This document shows positions 1 through 9,235 of a stretch of DNA of 64,000 nucleotides, piece after piece. The position numbers were made by a program, and so were the translations under genes. Origin of the DNA: Prado023 sp963700395 (GTDB lineage Bacteria; Actinomycetota; Actinomycetes; S36-B12; CAIYMF01). The stretch's first letter is position 1; every line of letters starts with the position of its first letter. The notes below the pieces were generated by a model. It saw only the letters and a list, made by a program, of their open reading frames with translations, made no database searches and was not told the origin of the DNA. The stretch lies in NCBI GenBank assembly GCA_963700395.1, contig CAVOXI010000004.1:197848-261847 (forward strand). Reading direction: 5' to 3'.

Positions 1-191
1 ATGATGATCAACGGGAAGATGCCCAGGAGCGGGGCGCCGACCTGGTCGAACACGCGCCCCCCGTCGTAGATCCACCAGAGCAGCGTCATCAGCAGCGAGG
101 GGACGGCGACGAGCAGCGCCATCGTGCGGTGGTCGTGGCGGATCTGCGCCAGCACGCGCTGCGCGGTCGCCAGGGTCAGGCGCGGGTTCAC
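1..191 (-). CDS. ABC-2 type transporter permease, partial (C-terminus beyond window)
   Basis: Only the first 63 codons are present; the gene runs off the left edge. The visible part has a basic amphipathic start with a QIRHDHRT motif, then a hydrophobic segment of about residues 23-33 and a second one beginning near residue 50. This is the usual N-terminus of ABC-2 (drug-exporter type) permeases. The GTG start overlaps the stop of the upstream ATPase by four bases (GTGA), so the two are translationally coupled and should form one exporter. Substrate cannot be told from the sequence. Confidence 0.75.
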   Translation of the reverse strand, partial: MNPRLTLATAQRVLAQIRHDHRTMALLVAVPSLLMTLLWWIYDGGRVFDQVGAPLLGIFPLII

Positions 192-979
192 GGCGTCCTC
201 CCCTCGGCTTCGGGGCCTTCACCCGACGGCCCTACCCCGTTGTCGATCAGGTGCAGGAACACCTGCTCCGGATCCGACTGGCCGGTCAGCTCCTGCAACT
301 TGCCCAGCGTGCCGTCAGCGAGGAGCTCGGCCGCCCGGAGCAGGAGCAGCCGATGGCATCGCGTGGCCTCATCCATGACGTGGCTGGACACCAGCAGGGT
401 CACGCCACGATCGCTGAGTCGGCCGAACAGGTCCCACAGGTCGCGGCGCAGCACGGGGTCGAGTCCCACGGTGGGCTCGTCGAGCACCAGCAGCTCGGGG
501 TTCCCGAGCAGTGCGGTGGCCAGCGAGACCCGCGAGCGCTCGCCCCCGGACAGCGTGGCCACCAGCTGCTCCGCCTGCCCCTCCAGCTGCACCTCCGCGA
601 TCACGCGGTCGATGTCCGAGGTGGGCGCGCCGAGCACCTGCGCGAAGTACCGCAGGTTCTGGCGGACGGTCAGGTCCGGGTAGACGCTGGGGTCCTGCGT
701 CACGTACCCCACACGGTCGCGCAGGGGCGCCGCGCCAGCGGGGCGGCCGAGGACCGTCACCGTCCCGGACGTGAGGATCTGCACCCCGACGATCGCGCGC
801 ATGAGGGTCGTCTTGCCGGCTCCCGAGGGCCCGAGGAGGCCCGTGAGGGTGCCGCGCTCGAGCGCGAACCGCACCCCTTTGAGCGCAGTGGTCCCTCCAC
901 GGACCACCGTGAGCTGGTCCACGACGACGGCTGGCCCGCTTTCCACCTCGGAGGGCTTCACGCGTGCATTCTTGCCCAT
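188..979 (-). CDS. ABC transporter ATP-binding protein (drug-exporter family)
   Basis: A 263-residue nucleotide-binding subunit that would power the downstream ABC-2 permease. Walker A is GPSGAGKTT near residue 45, the Q-loop is YVTQD, the signature is LSGGERSR, Walker B is LLVLDEPTVGLD and the H-loop lies in SSHVMDEA. These match the DrrA/CcmA-like class. I placed the start at ATG 979, giving MGKNARVKPSEV; the reading frame stays open much further upstream, but that part is an antisense shadow of menB. It is divergent from menB, with 81 bases between the starts. The exported substrate is unknown. Confidence 0.88.
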   Translation of the reverse strand: MGKNARVKPSEVESGPAVVVDQLTVVRGGTTALKGVRFALERGTLTGLLGPSGAGKTTLMRAIVGVQILTSGTVTVLGRPAGAAPLRDRVGYVTQDPSVYPDLTVRQNLRYFAQVLGAPTSDIDRVIAEVQLEGQAEQLVATLSGGERSRVSLATALLGNPELLVLDEPTVGLDPVLRRDLWDLFGRLSDRGVTLLVSSHVMDEATRCHRLLLLRAAELLADGTLGKLQELTGQSDPEQVFLHLIDNGVGPSGEGPEAEGRTP

Positions 980-1047
980 CGGCCGAGGTCGTCTCAGGTC
1001 GACCGGCCGGGTCCCCTCGGTTCGCGTCCGCAATCGCCGGCGTGCCC

Positions 1048-1053
1048 TACCCT
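1048..1053 (+). promoter_or_regulatory. -10 element, probable leaderless promoter of menB
   Basis: TACCCT (TANNNT type) ends seven bases before the menB GTG at 1061, so transcription would begin at or next to the start codon. No Shine-Dalgarno sequence is visible. The same arrangement recurs before several other genes in the window. I see no clear -35 element. Confidence 0.45.
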
Positions 1054-1060
1054 GTGGACC

Positions 1061-1984
1061 GTGGACACTCGTGACCGTTACGCCTCGATCCCAGTCGTCA
1101 CGGAGGCCAGCCCCGCCTACTCGGACCCGGCGGTCTCGACGATCCGCCCGGGCGCCGACTGGCAGCCCGTGGGCGACTGGGGCGACATCAGGTACGAGAC
1201 CTCGGGCGACGGCGTGGCCAAGATCACCATCAATCGTCCCGAGGTGCGCAACGCGTTCCGGCCCCAGACCCTCTTCGAGCTGCAGGCGGCGTTCAACCTC
1301 GCGCGCGACGACGACCGCGTCGGCGTCATCATCCTGACCGGTCAGGGCGACTGGGCCTTCTGCTCCGGCGGCGACCAGCGGATCCGGGGCAACGACGGCT
1401 ACATCGGTGACGACGAGATGGCCCACAAGGGCATCGGCCGGCTCAACGTGCTCGACCTGCAGGTCCAGATCCGCCGGCTGCCGAAGCCGGTCGTCGCGAT
1501 GGTCGCGGGGTACGCGATGGGCGGCGGGCACGTGCTGCACATCTGCTGCGACCTGACGATCTCCGCCGACAACGCCCGCTTCGGCCAGACCGGCCCGAGG
1601 GTCGGGTCGTTCGACGGCGGGTACGGATCGGGGCTGCTTGCCCGCCAGATCGGGCAGAAGCGTGCCCGCGAGGTGTGGTTCCTGTGCCGCCAGTACGGCG
1701 CCGAGCAGGCCTACGACTGGGGCCTGGTCAACCAGGTCGTGCCGCTGGAGGACCTCGAGGAGGAGACCATGCAGTGGGCGCGCGAGATGCTCACCATGTC
1801 GCCCCTGGCGCTGCGGATGCTCAAGGCCTCGCACAACGCCGCCGACGACGGCCTGGCCGGCATCCAGCAGCTGGCCGGCGACGCGACCTTGCTGTTCTAC
1901 ATGACCGAGGAAGCCCAGGAGGGGCGCGACGCCTACACCGGCAAGCGCACGCCGGACTTCGCCAAGTTCCCGAAGCGGCCGTGA
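1061..1984 (+). CDS. menB: 1,4-dihydroxy-2-naphthoyl-CoA synthase
   Basis: Crotonase-fold enzyme that closes o-succinylbenzoyl-CoA to 1,4-dihydroxy-2-naphthoyl-CoA in menaquinone synthesis. The 307 residues show family hallmarks: NRPEVRNAFRP (about 58-68), CSGGDQRIRG (101-110), the oxyanion-hole region YAMGGGH (151-157), VGSFDGGYGS (181-190) and the C-terminal YTGKRTPDF. The frame is open upstream, but homology begins only after GTG 1061, and a -10-like TACCCT placed for a leaderless mRNA supports that start. It is followed directly by menC and, after a gap, menD. Confidence 0.95.
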   Translation: MDTRDRYASIPVVTEASPAYSDPAVSTIRPGADWQPVGDWGDIRYETSGDGVAKITINRPEVRNAFRPQTLFELQAAFNLARDDDRVGVIILTGQGDWAFCSGGDQRIRGNDGYIGDDEMAHKGIGRLNVLDLQVQIRRLPKPVVAMVAGYAMGGGHVLHICCDLTISADNARFGQTGPRVGSFDGGYGSGLLARQIGQKRAREVWFLCRQYGAEQAYDWGLVNQVVPLEDLEEETMQWAREMLTMSPLALRMLKASHNAADDGLAGIQQLAGDATLLFYMTEEAQEGRDAYTGKRTPDFAKFPKRP

Positions 1985-3120
1985 CGCCCATGGCTGCCGA
2001 CCCGACGACGACCGCGACGCCCTCCGCCGAGGCGCCGGTGGTCCCCGGTGCCCAACCCGCACGACCCACGCGCCCCGTCCTGCCCGAGCTGACCCCCTCG
2101 GCCCTGGCGGCAGTGGCCGTGCCCTTCCGGGTGCCGTTGAACCGCCGGTTCCGCCAGGTCGACTTCCGCGAGGGGATGCTGTTCTGCGGCCCCTCGGGGT
2201 GGGGCGAGTGGGCCCCGTTCCCCGAGTACGACGACTGGGAGGCGGCGCGCTGGCTGGCGTCCGCCGTGGAGGCCGCGTGGGGCTCCTGGCCGGAGCCCGT
2301 CCGCAGCCACGTCCCGGTCAACGTCGTCGTCCCGGCGCTGCCGGCGGGGGACATCGCCGGCTACGTCACCGATGCGGTGGCCCAGACGGGCGCCACCACC
2401 TTCAAGGTCAAGGTCGCCGAGCCCGGTTCGGCGCTGGCAGATGACCTTGCGAGGGTCGCGACGGTCCGCGCCGCGCTCTCGGAGGCGGGGGTGCGCGACC
2501 CGTTGATCCGCCTGGATGCCAATGGCGCCTGGACCGTCACCCAGGCCCGGCGCGCAGCGCGGATGTTCGCCGCGGAGTTCGGGGAGGTCCTGGACTACTT
2601 CGAGCAGCCGTGTCGTACGACCACCGAGCTGGCCGAGCTGCGCTACCGCCTCGTCGATGACGAGGTCAACGTCCGCATCGCGGTCGACGAGGGCCTGCGC
2701 CGCGCGCGCAACCTCTACGCCGACGACCTGGCCGCGTCCCTGCGCTCGGCCGGCGACGTGCTGATCGTCAAGGTCGCGCCCGTCGGCGGGGTGGCCAGGG
2801 CGCTGGCCCTGATCGAGGAGATCGGCCTGCCGGTCGTGGTGTCCGGCGAGATGAACACCTCCGTGGGCCTCTGCGCCGGGCTCGCCCTGGCCGCAGCGGT
2901 CCCTGACCTGGCTGGCGCGGCCGGCCTGGGCACGGGCCTCCTGCTCAGCGACGACGTCAGCGCCAACACCCTCATCCCGCGCGACGGCCAGATGGCCGTC
3001 ACCCGCCGCCTGCCCGACGAACATGCCCTGGGGCGTGCCGCCGACGCACTCGGCGGTGAGCAGACCATGTGGTGGCGTGAGCGACTGGCCCGCTGTGCCC
3101 GCCTGCTCTCGGTGATCTAG
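1981..3120 (+). CDS. menC: o-succinylbenzoate synthase
   Basis: Enolase-superfamily enzyme that dehydrates SHCHC to o-succinylbenzoate in menaquinone synthesis. Catalytic features are visible: the KVKV lysine pair (about residue 142), RLDANGAW (about 176) with the first metal aspartate, FEQPC (about 206), AVDEG (about 234) and IVKVAPVGG (about 262) with the second lysine. Metal ligands and both Lys acid/base positions are intact. The start is GTG 1981, overlapping the menB stop as GTGA, or ATG 1990 nine bases later; neither has a good ribosome site. Length of about 379 residues is slightly above the actinobacterial norm because of a Pro/Thr/Ala-rich N-terminus. Confidence 0.92.
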   Translation: MTPMAADPTTTATPSAEAPVVPGAQPARPTRPVLPELTPSALAAVAVPFRVPLNRRFRQVDFREGMLFCGPSGWGEWAPFPEYDDWEAARWLASAVEAAWGSWPEPVRSHVPVNVVVPALPAGDIAGYVTDAVAQTGATTFKVKVAEPGSALADDLARVATVRAALSEAGVRDPLIRLDANGAWTVTQARRAARMFAAEFGEVLDYFEQPCRTTTELAELRYRLVDDEVNVRIAVDEGLRRARNLYADDLAASLRSAGDVLIVKVAPVGGVARALALIEEIGLPVVVSGEMNTSVGLCAGLALAAAVPDLAGAAGLGTGLLLSDDVSANTLIPRDGQMAVTRRLPDEHALGRAADALGGEQTMWWRERLARCARLLSVI

Positions 3121-3161
3121 GGCACCGTCCCGTGACGCGCCCCACCCCCCTCCGAGTGCGC

Positions 3162-3210
3162 CGAACCTGGTGCCTTGTTGCCGATAGTGCGGCAAGAGGT
3201 TCCCAAGTTC
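3162..3210 (+). repeat. Nested inverted repeat upstream of menD (copy A)
   Basis: A 49-base element in the menC-menD gap. The outer arms are CGAACCTGG and CCCAAGTTC (imperfect) and the inner arms are TTGCCG and CGGCAA (perfect, six-base loop). It aligns without gaps to a second element at 30329-30378, before the polyprenyl diphosphate synthase gene: CGAAC, TTGC, GCAA and CCCAAGTTC fall at identical offsets. It could be an operator or an mRNA structure; see findings. Confidence 0.5.
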
Positions 3211-3247
3211 CTGCGGCCTCGCAACCAGGTCCCGGCGTCCTCCCCTC

Positions 3248-5095
3248 ATGAACCCGGCGACTGCGCTGGCGCGCGCGCTCCTGGGCGAGCTGGTCCATCA
3301 GGGTGTCCGGGACGTGGTCCTGTCCCCGGGGTCACGCTCGGCTCCCCTGGCCTTCGAGGCCCTGCGCCTCGAGCGCGCGGGTCGGATCCGCCTGCACGTG
3401 CGGATCGACGAGCGCTCGGCCGGGTTCCTCGCGCTCGGCCTGGCGAAGGTCTCGGGGACGCCGGTCGTGGTGGCCTGCACCTCGGGCACCGCGGTGGCGA
3501 ACCTCGCGCCCGCCGTGGCGGAGGCCTCCTACAGCGCCATCCCCCTGGTGGTCCTCAGCGCCGACCGTCCGGTCGAGGCCCGTGGGGTCGGCGCACCGCA
3601 GACGATCGACCAGGTCGAGCTCTTCGGGCGGACTGTGCGGTTCTTCGCCGACCTGGGCGCGGCCCGCCGGATCGACCCGCAGGATCCCGACGCGTCCCAA
3701 CGCGCCGCGCGGGCCTCGGTGGGGATCGCGATCGCCGCCGCTGTCGGCTCGCCGGTGGGGCCGTCGCGCGGGCTGGGCCGCGACGCGATTGCCCACGCGG
3801 GCCCGGTGCACCTCAACGTGGGGTTCCGCCTCCCCCTGGTCCCGGACGCGACGGAGCAGGACGAGCCGGTGGGCGCACCCCGCGCCAACGCGTCGGGCGC
3901 GCCCGACGGCGGTCCCCCCTCGGATTCACCTCCGCGTCCCCGCCGCCCACCCCTCATCGGCTGCGACGTCCGCGACGCCCGTGAGGCTCTCGGAGAGCTG
4001 CCTGCCCGGGGAGTCATCCTGGCCGGCGACCTGCCGTGCACGTCCCTGCGCGGGCACCACCAATGGCTCGCCGCCCTCGCCGACGCCTGCGGATGGCCGA
4101 TCATCGCCGAGCCGTCGGCCAACCTGCACAGTGCCCCGACCGCCCTCGGGCACGGCGTCCTGGTGCTCGGCGCTGAGTCGTTCCTCTCCGATCACACCCC
4201 GGACCTCGTGCTCAGCGTCGGGATGTTCGGGCTGTCCCGACCCACGATGGACCTCGTCCGCCGGGCCCGCCGGCACGTGGCGATCGAGCTGCCCACCGTC
4301 GGTCGCGAGGTGTGTGACCCGCTGCGGACCGCGGAGCGGGTGCTGGTCGGGATCCCGCTGCCGCCCATCGAGTTCGCCCCTGACGCCGGGTGGCTCGCCG
4401 ACTGGCGGGCCGCCGACGAGGTGGCGGCGGACGTTGTCGCAGCCGAGATCACGCATGTGAATGACGCGGCCGGCCTCACGGGGTCGGCGGTGGCCGCCCG
4501 GGTGTGGAGCACCGCACCCGACGATGCGCTGCTGCTGGTCGCGGCGTCGTGGCCGGTTCGCCAGGTCGAGGCGGTCGCCGGTCGCCGGACCGGGCTGCGC
4601 GTGATCGGCAACCGCGGCGCCAACGGGATCGACGGGCTCGTGTCCACGGCGTGGGGTGCCGCGCTGGCCCATCAGGCGCAGGGGGGCGGCCCGGCCCTGG
4701 CCCTCATGGGCGACCTGGCCTTCCTGCACGACCACAACGGGCTGCTCGTGGGCGCTGACGAGCGCCGCCCCGACCTGGTCATCGTCGTCGCAGACAACGA
4801 CGGGGGCGGCATCTTCCACCAGCTCGAACAGGGTCGCCCGGAGCACGCGCGGTCCTTCGAGCGGGTGTTCGGCACCCCCCTGGGCAGGGACCTCGTGGCG
4901 GTCGCGCGGGCCGCGGGCGTGCCGTCGGTCGCGGTGCATGATGTAGCCGGCCTGGACGTCGCGCTGCTCGAGGCGCGTGCGGCCGGCGGGGTGCACGTGG
5001 TCGTCGCCCGCGTCCCCGACCGCCGTGGTGAGGCGGAGCTGATGGACGCCGTGCGCAGGAGCGTGGCAGACAGGCTCTCGCCTACGTCCGTGTGA
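3248..5095 (+). CDS. menD: SEPHCHC synthase (2-succinyl-5-enolpyruvyl-6-hydroxy-3-cyclohexene-1-carboxylate synthase)
   Basis: ThDP enzyme that joins isochorismate and 2-oxoglutarate, the first committed step of menaquinone synthesis. The N-terminus has SPGSRSAPLAF and the catalytic glutamate in RIDERSAG (about residue 55). The ThDP/Mg motif runs from GDLAFLHD (about 488) to NDGGGIF (about 516). At 615 residues it is longer than the usual 550-580. The excess lies partly in a Pro/Ala/Gly-rich linker at about 200-235, where the N-terminal domain joins the central domain. The nested palindrome at 3162-3210 lies just upstream and may control it. It converges on a rhodanese gene with ten bases between them. 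Confidence 0.94.
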   Translation: MNPATALARALLGELVHQGVRDVVLSPGSRSAPLAFEALRLERAGRIRLHVRIDERSAGFLALGLAKVSGTPVVVACTSGTAVANLAPAVAEASYSAIPLVVLSADRPVEARGVGAPQTIDQVELFGRTVRFFADLGAARRIDPQDPDASQRAARASVGIAIAAAVGSPVGPSRGLGRDAIAHAGPVHLNVGFRLPLVPDATEQDEPVGAPRANASGAPDGGPPSDSPPRPRRPPLIGCDVRDAREALGELPARGVILAGDLPCTSLRGHHQWLAALADACGWPIIAEPSANLHSAPTALGHGVLVLGAESFLSDHTPDLVLSVGMFGLSRPTMDLVRRARRHVAIELPTVGREVCDPLRTAERVLVGIPLPPIEFAPDAGWLADWRAADEVAADVVAAEITHVNDAAGLTGSAVAARVWSTAPDDALLLVAASWPVRQVEAVAGRRTGLRVIGNRGANGIDGLVSTAWGAALAHQAQGGGPALALMGDLAFLHDHNGLLVGADERRPDLVIVVADNDGGGIFHQLEQGRPEHARSFERVFGTPLGRDLVAVARAAGVPSVAVHDVAGLDVALLEARAAGGVHVVVARVPDRRGEAELMDAVRRSVADRLSPTSV

Positions 5096-5105
5096 CCGTC
5101 CTGGG

Positions 5106-5439
5106 TCAGGGTCCGACGGTCCACCCGTTGGACTGCATCGTGCGCATCCCGCCGCCGTCGAGGACGGTCAGCCCGGCCGCGCGCATCGTCCCGGCGGCGC
5201 GTGAGGACCGGCTCCCGCTCTGGCAGTAGACCAGGTACGTGGGCTTGGCGTTGAGGCGCTTCACGGACTGTGCGAAGTCGGCCGCCCCCACGTCCATGTT
5301 CCGGGCGCCCGCGATGTGACCGCCCTTGTACTCACCGCGCGAGCGGACGTCGATGACCTTCACGCCCTGGGGCTTGAGGGTGGCGGCACTGGTGTCGACC
5401 TTCTCGCCCTTGCCGAACATAGTTGGCGAAGAACCCCAT
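5106..5439 (-). CDS. Rhodanese-domain protein (apparent single-base frameshift near its N-terminus)
   Basis: A single rhodanese domain of about 110 residues, with the active-site loop YCQSGSRS (Cys nucleophile) and the CH2A-like VIDVRSRGEY. It probably carries persulfide sulfur; the acceptor is unknown. A strong AGGAGG lies five bases before ATG 5439, which begins MGFFAN. Continuing in that frame misses the domain, whereas dropping one base at 5421 joins MGFFAN directly to MFGKGEKVDTS. This fits one inserted base. As written, the intact frame starts only at ATG 5420 (104 residues), without a ribosome site. Confidence 0.75.
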
Positions 5440-5548
5440 CATGACCTCCTGGAACCTGTGCGCGGGTGCCCCCACGACTGACCACAAGGATACCCGACGG
5501 GGTATAGGACGGGGACCGCCGCCCGGCCGGCATGCGTCCGAGGAGTGC

Positions 5549-6812
5549 TCAGCCCTCGAGGGCCCTGCGCACGGCGTCGAGCTTGGCCTCGGACTCCGCG
5601 ATCTCGCCCTCGGCGGTCGAGCCGGCGACGATGCCGCAGCCCGCGAACAGGCGCAGCCGGGTCGCGGCTCCCCGCTCGGTGTCCTCCACCGCGGCGCACC
5701 GAAGGGCGATCCCGAACTCGCCGTCGCCGCGTGCGTCGATCCAGCCCACGGGCCCGGCGTAGCGGCCGCGGTCGAGGCCCTCGATCTCGCGGATGAGGGC
5801 CGCCGCGCGCTCAGTGGGGGTTCCGCAGACGGCAGCAGTGGGGTGCAGCGACGCGGCCAGGGCCAGCGCGGAGGCACCGTCGGCGAGCAGTCCCGTCACG
5901 TCGGTGGCCAGGTGCTGGACGTTGGCCAGCGAGAGGACGTGCGGCGCCGCCGGCACGTCGAGGTCGGTGCAGTGCGTCGCCAGCGCCTCGGCAACCGAGT
6001 GCACGGCGTACTCGTGCTCCTCGAGGTCCTTGCCCGAGTCCAGCAGCGCTGCCGCGCGTGCTGCATCGACCGAGTCGTCGCCCCGCCGTCGGACTGTTCC
6101 GGCCAGGACCCGCGAGGTGACCCGGTCGCCGTCACGACGGACGAGCAGCTCGGGGGTCGCGCCCACCAGGCCGTCGACACTGAACGTCCAGCACTCGGGA
6201 TACGCATCGGCCATCCGGCCGAGCAGGGCGGCGGTGTCCAGCGGTGCGGGCAGGTCGGCCACGAGGTCCCGGGCGAGGACCACCTTGTCCAGCTCCCCGG
6301 CGCTGATCCGCCCGATCGCCTCGGACACAGCCCGCGCCCAGTGCTCGACGGGACGGGTCCCCGGCGCCCAGAGGATGGGACCCGATGCGAGCCTCCGGCT
6401 CGGGATCCCCGGGCGCGACGGGCGCGACGCCGTCAGCTCCGACAGTGGTCAACCATGTCCGCCCGCCCCGGTGACCGACCACGACGGCCGGCACGATCAC
6501 CACGGACTCCTGCGGCCCCGAGTCGAACGTGAACGACGCGAACGCCACCGGGCCGGATCCGCGGACGCCCACCTGGTCCTCGACGTGGGCCGCGTCGCAC
6601 CACGCACTCCACCAGCGCTGGGCCCGGCTGAACCGCTCCGGCCCGGAGATGGTGAATCGCGCAGCCTCGCCCCACCCGACGAATCCGGCGCCGTCGCGGA
6701 CCCAGGCGTAGCCCCCGGATGCCGGCAGCAGCGTCAGCAGTTGCTCGTCGATGCCGTCCAGCGTGACCGTGCGGACGACCCGTCCATGGGTCGTGGTGCG
6801 CGACTTGGTCAC
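5549..6812 (-). CDS. menF: Isochorismate synthase (apparent frameshift)
   Basis: Chorismate-utilising enzyme supplying isochorismate to MenD. The N-terminal part (6812 to about 6383) contains GGYAWVRDGAGFVGWGEA. The C-terminal part contains KVVLARD, PELLVRR, LAGTVRRRG, the EHEYAV motif, LHPTAAVCGTP and FAGCGIV, all characteristic of the MenF/EntC/DhbC family. The halves lie in different frames; deleting one G of the GGG codon at 6381-6383 restores RIGPILWAPGTRPVEHWA and a 420-residue protein. The start is GTG 6812, ten bases after menG, so the two form an operon. Isochorismate could also serve siderophores, but the neighbours are menaquinone genes. Confidence 0.88.
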
Positions 6813-6821
6813 GGGCGAAGT

Positions 6822-7565
6822 CTAGCCGGGATCCACGGCCCCGCCGCCGGAATGGGCCCCAGCTGCGGGTGCTGCCGCCGCGGTGGCCCGGTGCAGCGCG
6901 ACGATCCCACCGGAGAGGTTGCGCCACGCCGGGGCGGTCCATCCGGCGGCGGCGATCTGGGCGGCGAGCTCGGGCTGGGTGGGCCACGCGCGGATGGATT
7001 CGGCGAGGTACACGTAGGCGTCCGGCGCGCTGGACACCCGCCGCGCCACGGGGGGCAGCGCCCGCATGAGGTACTCGACGTAGACGGTGCGGAACGGCGC
7101 CCATGTCGGGTGGCTGAACTCGCACACCACGAGCCGGCCGCCGGGCTTGGTGACCCGGTGCATCTCGGCCAGTGCGGCCTCGACGTCGACCACGTTGCGC
7201 AGGCCGAAGGAGATCGTGACCGCGTCGAAGGAGTCGTCGGCGAACGGCAGCGTCGTGGCATCGCCCGCGACGAACGGGAGCTGCGGGTAGCGCCGCCGAC
7301 CTTCGGTCAGCATGCCCAGGGAGAAGTCGCTGGAGACCACGGCGGCACCAGCCCTCGAGAACGGCAGTGAGCTGGTGCCCGTCCCGGCGGCCAGGTCAAG
7401 GACCCGCTGGCCGGGCCTGGCGGCCACGGCGCGCACGACCTCGCGCCGCCAGTAGCGGTCCTGTCCCAGGGACAGGACGTCGTTGGTCACGTCGTACTTG
7501 GCCGCGACGTGGTCGAACATCGACTGCACGTCCTTGGGGTCCTTGTCGAGGCTGGCGCGTGTCAC
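6822..7565 (-). CDS. menG: Demethylmenaquinone methyltransferase
   Basis: SAM-dependent C-methyltransferase that converts demethylmenaquinone to menaquinone (UbiE/MenG family, Actinobacteria-type). It has 247 residues. Visible motifs are FDHVAAKYDVTNDVLS near the N-terminus, VLDLAAGTGTSS (motif I, SAM glycines), SSDFSLGML (post I), SFDAVTISFGLRNV and KPGGRLVVCEFS. The start is GTG 7565. It is the first gene of a two-gene menG-menF operon, and a strong hairpin at 7630-7667 separates it from the DUF308 gene upstream. The C-terminal 20 residues are Ala/Gly-rich and probably unstructured. Confidence 0.94.
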   Translation of the reverse strand: MTRASLDKDPKDVQSMFDHVAAKYDVTNDVLSLGQDRYWRREVVRAVAARPGQRVLDLAAGTGTSSLPFSRAGAAVVSSDFSLGMLTEGRRRYPQLPFVAGDATTLPFADDSFDAVTISFGLRNVVDVEAALAEMHRVTKPGGRLVVCEFSHPTWAPFRTVYVEYLMRALPPVARRVSSAPDAYVYLAESIRAWPTQPELAAQIAAAGWTAPAWRNLSGGIVALHRATAAAAPAAGAHSGGGAVDPG

Positions 7566-7629
7566 CGGGCAATCATCCCCGGTGTCCCACGATCAGCCCA
7601 ACCGGGCAACCCGGAGATCGGCCGCACAG

Positions 7630-7667
7630 CCCGCAGCCCGGCTGGGCGGACCGAGCCGGGCTGCGGG
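7630..7667 (-). terminator. Hairpin terminator after the DUF308 gene
   Basis: A perfect 13-base inverted repeat (CCCGCAGCCCGGC / GCCGGGCTGCGGG) with a 12-base loop, between the DUF308 stop and the menG start. It has no T-tract, as is common for hairpin terminators in high-GC Gram-positives. Confidence 0.65.
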
Positions 7668-7705
7668 GCGGACGGCGGGCACCTGCCGGCACCCGGATCG
7701 GGCGC

Positions 7706-8293
7706 CTATGCGCCCACGAGCTTGCCGACCTTCCTGAGCTCGAAGGCGCGGATGACGTCGCCGACCCCGTGCAGGATCGCCCAGAAGCCGGCGAAGACCA
7801 GCAGCGTGATCCCCTTGGCGAGCAGGCCCTGGCTGCCGACCCAGATGCCCATCCCCAGCATGATGATCGCCGAGACGAGCGTCAGCCACCACAGGCTGTT
7901 GGAGCCCCTGGAGGCGAAGGCCTCCACGAACCAGAAGATCGAGATCAGCACGAAGAGCAGGCCGAGTGAGGACGCGAGCGCCGCGGTGGTGCCGATCGGG
8001 TTGGCCACGGCCCAGATGCCACCGACCAGGAAGAAGATGCCGAACAGGATCCACACCCATTTCCATCCGGGCGCGGCCGAGGCGACCAGGAACTGCTCGA
8101 TCCCGGTGAAGATGAGCATGAAGCCGACGAGGTAGCCGACCGTGGCCACCGACTGGACGTCCATCTGCAGGACGATCGCACCGATGATGAACCACAGGGC
8201 ACCGGTGACGAGCAGCAGCCACCACCACTTGGCGATGCCTGCGACGGCCTGGCGGGCTGTGGGGTCCAGTGTGTTGGGGTCGGGCATGGACAT
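7706..8293 (-). CDS. HdeD/DUF308 family membrane protein
   Basis: A 195-residue integral membrane protein with about six hydrophobic helices in three pairs (roughly residues 22-45, 50-70, 78-97, 103-125, 132-150, 155-178). Repeated W-x-F/G-x-G patterns such as WVWILFGIFFLVGGIW are typical of the DUF308 (HdeD-like) repeat. In E. coli, HdeD takes part in acid resistance; that role is not established for actinobacterial homologues. It starts at ATG 8293 with GGAGG about seven bases upstream. It lies downstream of pflA on the same strand, 85 bases away, so it could be co-transcribed with pflBA. Confidence 0.8.
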   Translation of the reverse strand: MSMPDPNTLDPTARQAVAGIAKWWWLLLVTGALWFIIGAIVLQMDVQSVATVGYLVGFMLIFTGIEQFLVASAAPGWKWVWILFGIFFLVGGIWAVANPIGTTAALASSLGLLFVLISIFWFVEAFASRGSNSLWWLTLVSAIIMLGMGIWVGSQGLLAKGITLLVFAGFWAILHGVGDVIRAFELRKVGKLVGA

Positions 8294-8378
8294 GGGGGCC
8301 TCCTTCTGGTCAGCCCTTGGATATCACGCCCGGCCGCTCCCACAGGGGAGGCGCACAGATCGGGCCCGGCAGTGCTGA

Positions 8379-9170
8379 TCAGGCCAGGGCGTACAGGCCG
8401 CGCTCGCGGAAGATCGCCAGGGCCCGGTCGACCGACTCCCTCGACGGCGTCGGGGTGCCGAGCAGGGGGTAGGCGCGCCCGAGGGCGGCGTACTTGTCCA
8501 CGCCGAGCCGGTGGTAGGGCAGGACCTCGACCCGGTCGATGATCTCGCCGAGCTCGGCGGACAGGTCGGCCACCTCGGCGATCTCGTCGGGGCCATCCGT
8601 CAGCCCCGGGACGAGCACGTAGCGGATCCACACCTTCACCTGGTGCTCCACGAGGCGCGCCGAGAAGTCCAGGACGTCGCTGAGCCGGCCGCCGCCGCTG
8701 ACCCTCTCGTAGAGCGCGGCATTGCCGGCCTTGATGTCCAGCAGGACCAGGTCGGTGTTCGCCAGGAGCCGTTCGCTGGCCCGGTGCCCGCCGTTGGCCG
8801 ACGTGTCCAGCGTCGTGTGCAGCCCGTAGGCGTCCTTGACGCCCACGAAGAGGTCCTCGACGAACGCGGGCTGGAGCAGCGGCTCCCCGCCCGTGACCGT
8901 CAGGCCGCCACCGCGGGAGATGAAGGCCCGGTAGCGGCCCGCCTCCTCGATGACGTGCCGTGCGGTCGTCCGCTCGCCCAGGCGCATCGTCTGGGTGTCG
9001 GGGTTGTGGCAGTACAGGCAGCGCAGCGGGCATCCCGAGAGGAAGACGGTGTAGCGCAGCCCGGGACCGTTGACCCCCGACGTGGTCTCCGCCGAGTGCA
9101 CGAACCCGATGCGCGAGCCGTCACCGAGATCGCCGTCGGCGTGCTCAGCGGCTGCGAACTCATGGCTCAC
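8379..9170 (-). CDS. pflA: Pyruvate formate-lyase activating enzyme (radical SAM)
   Basis: Installs the glycyl radical on PflB using SAM and a [4Fe-4S] cluster. The CxxxCxxC motif is CPLRCLYC (Cys 47, 51, 54). GGLTVTGGEPLLQ supplies the SAM-binding GGE motif, and DTSANGG and DLVLLDIKAG follow, matching PflA. A GTG at 9185 is in frame, but GTG 9170 has GGAGG five bases upstream and is the better start (263 residues). The E. coli enzyme is 246 residues; the extra length is at the N-terminus. It lies 65 bases downstream of pflB and is surely its partner. Confidence 0.93.
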   Translation of the reverse strand: MSHEFAAAEHADGDLGDGSRIGFVHSAETTSGVNGPGLRYTVFLSGCPLRCLYCHNPDTQTMRLGERTTARHVIEEAGRYRAFISRGGGLTVTGGEPLLQPAFVEDLFVGVKDAYGLHTTLDTSANGGHRASERLLANTDLVLLDIKAGNAALYERVSGGGRLSDVLDFSARLVEHQVKVWIRYVLVPGLTDGPDEIAEVADLSAELGEIIDRVEVLPYHRLGVDKYAALGRAYPLLGTPTPSRESVDRALAIFRERGLYALA

Positions 9171-9235
9171 GGCGGCCTCCAGCACGTCCTTGGGTCGAGG
9201 TCGTCATCATGGCCCACCCGGGGCGCGTGCGCCGA

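Noticed and set aside
980..2062. Extension of the ABC ATPase frame across menB
   Set aside because: The added part has no family similarity and is antisense to a well-supported menB. The ATPase domain begins just after ATG 979.
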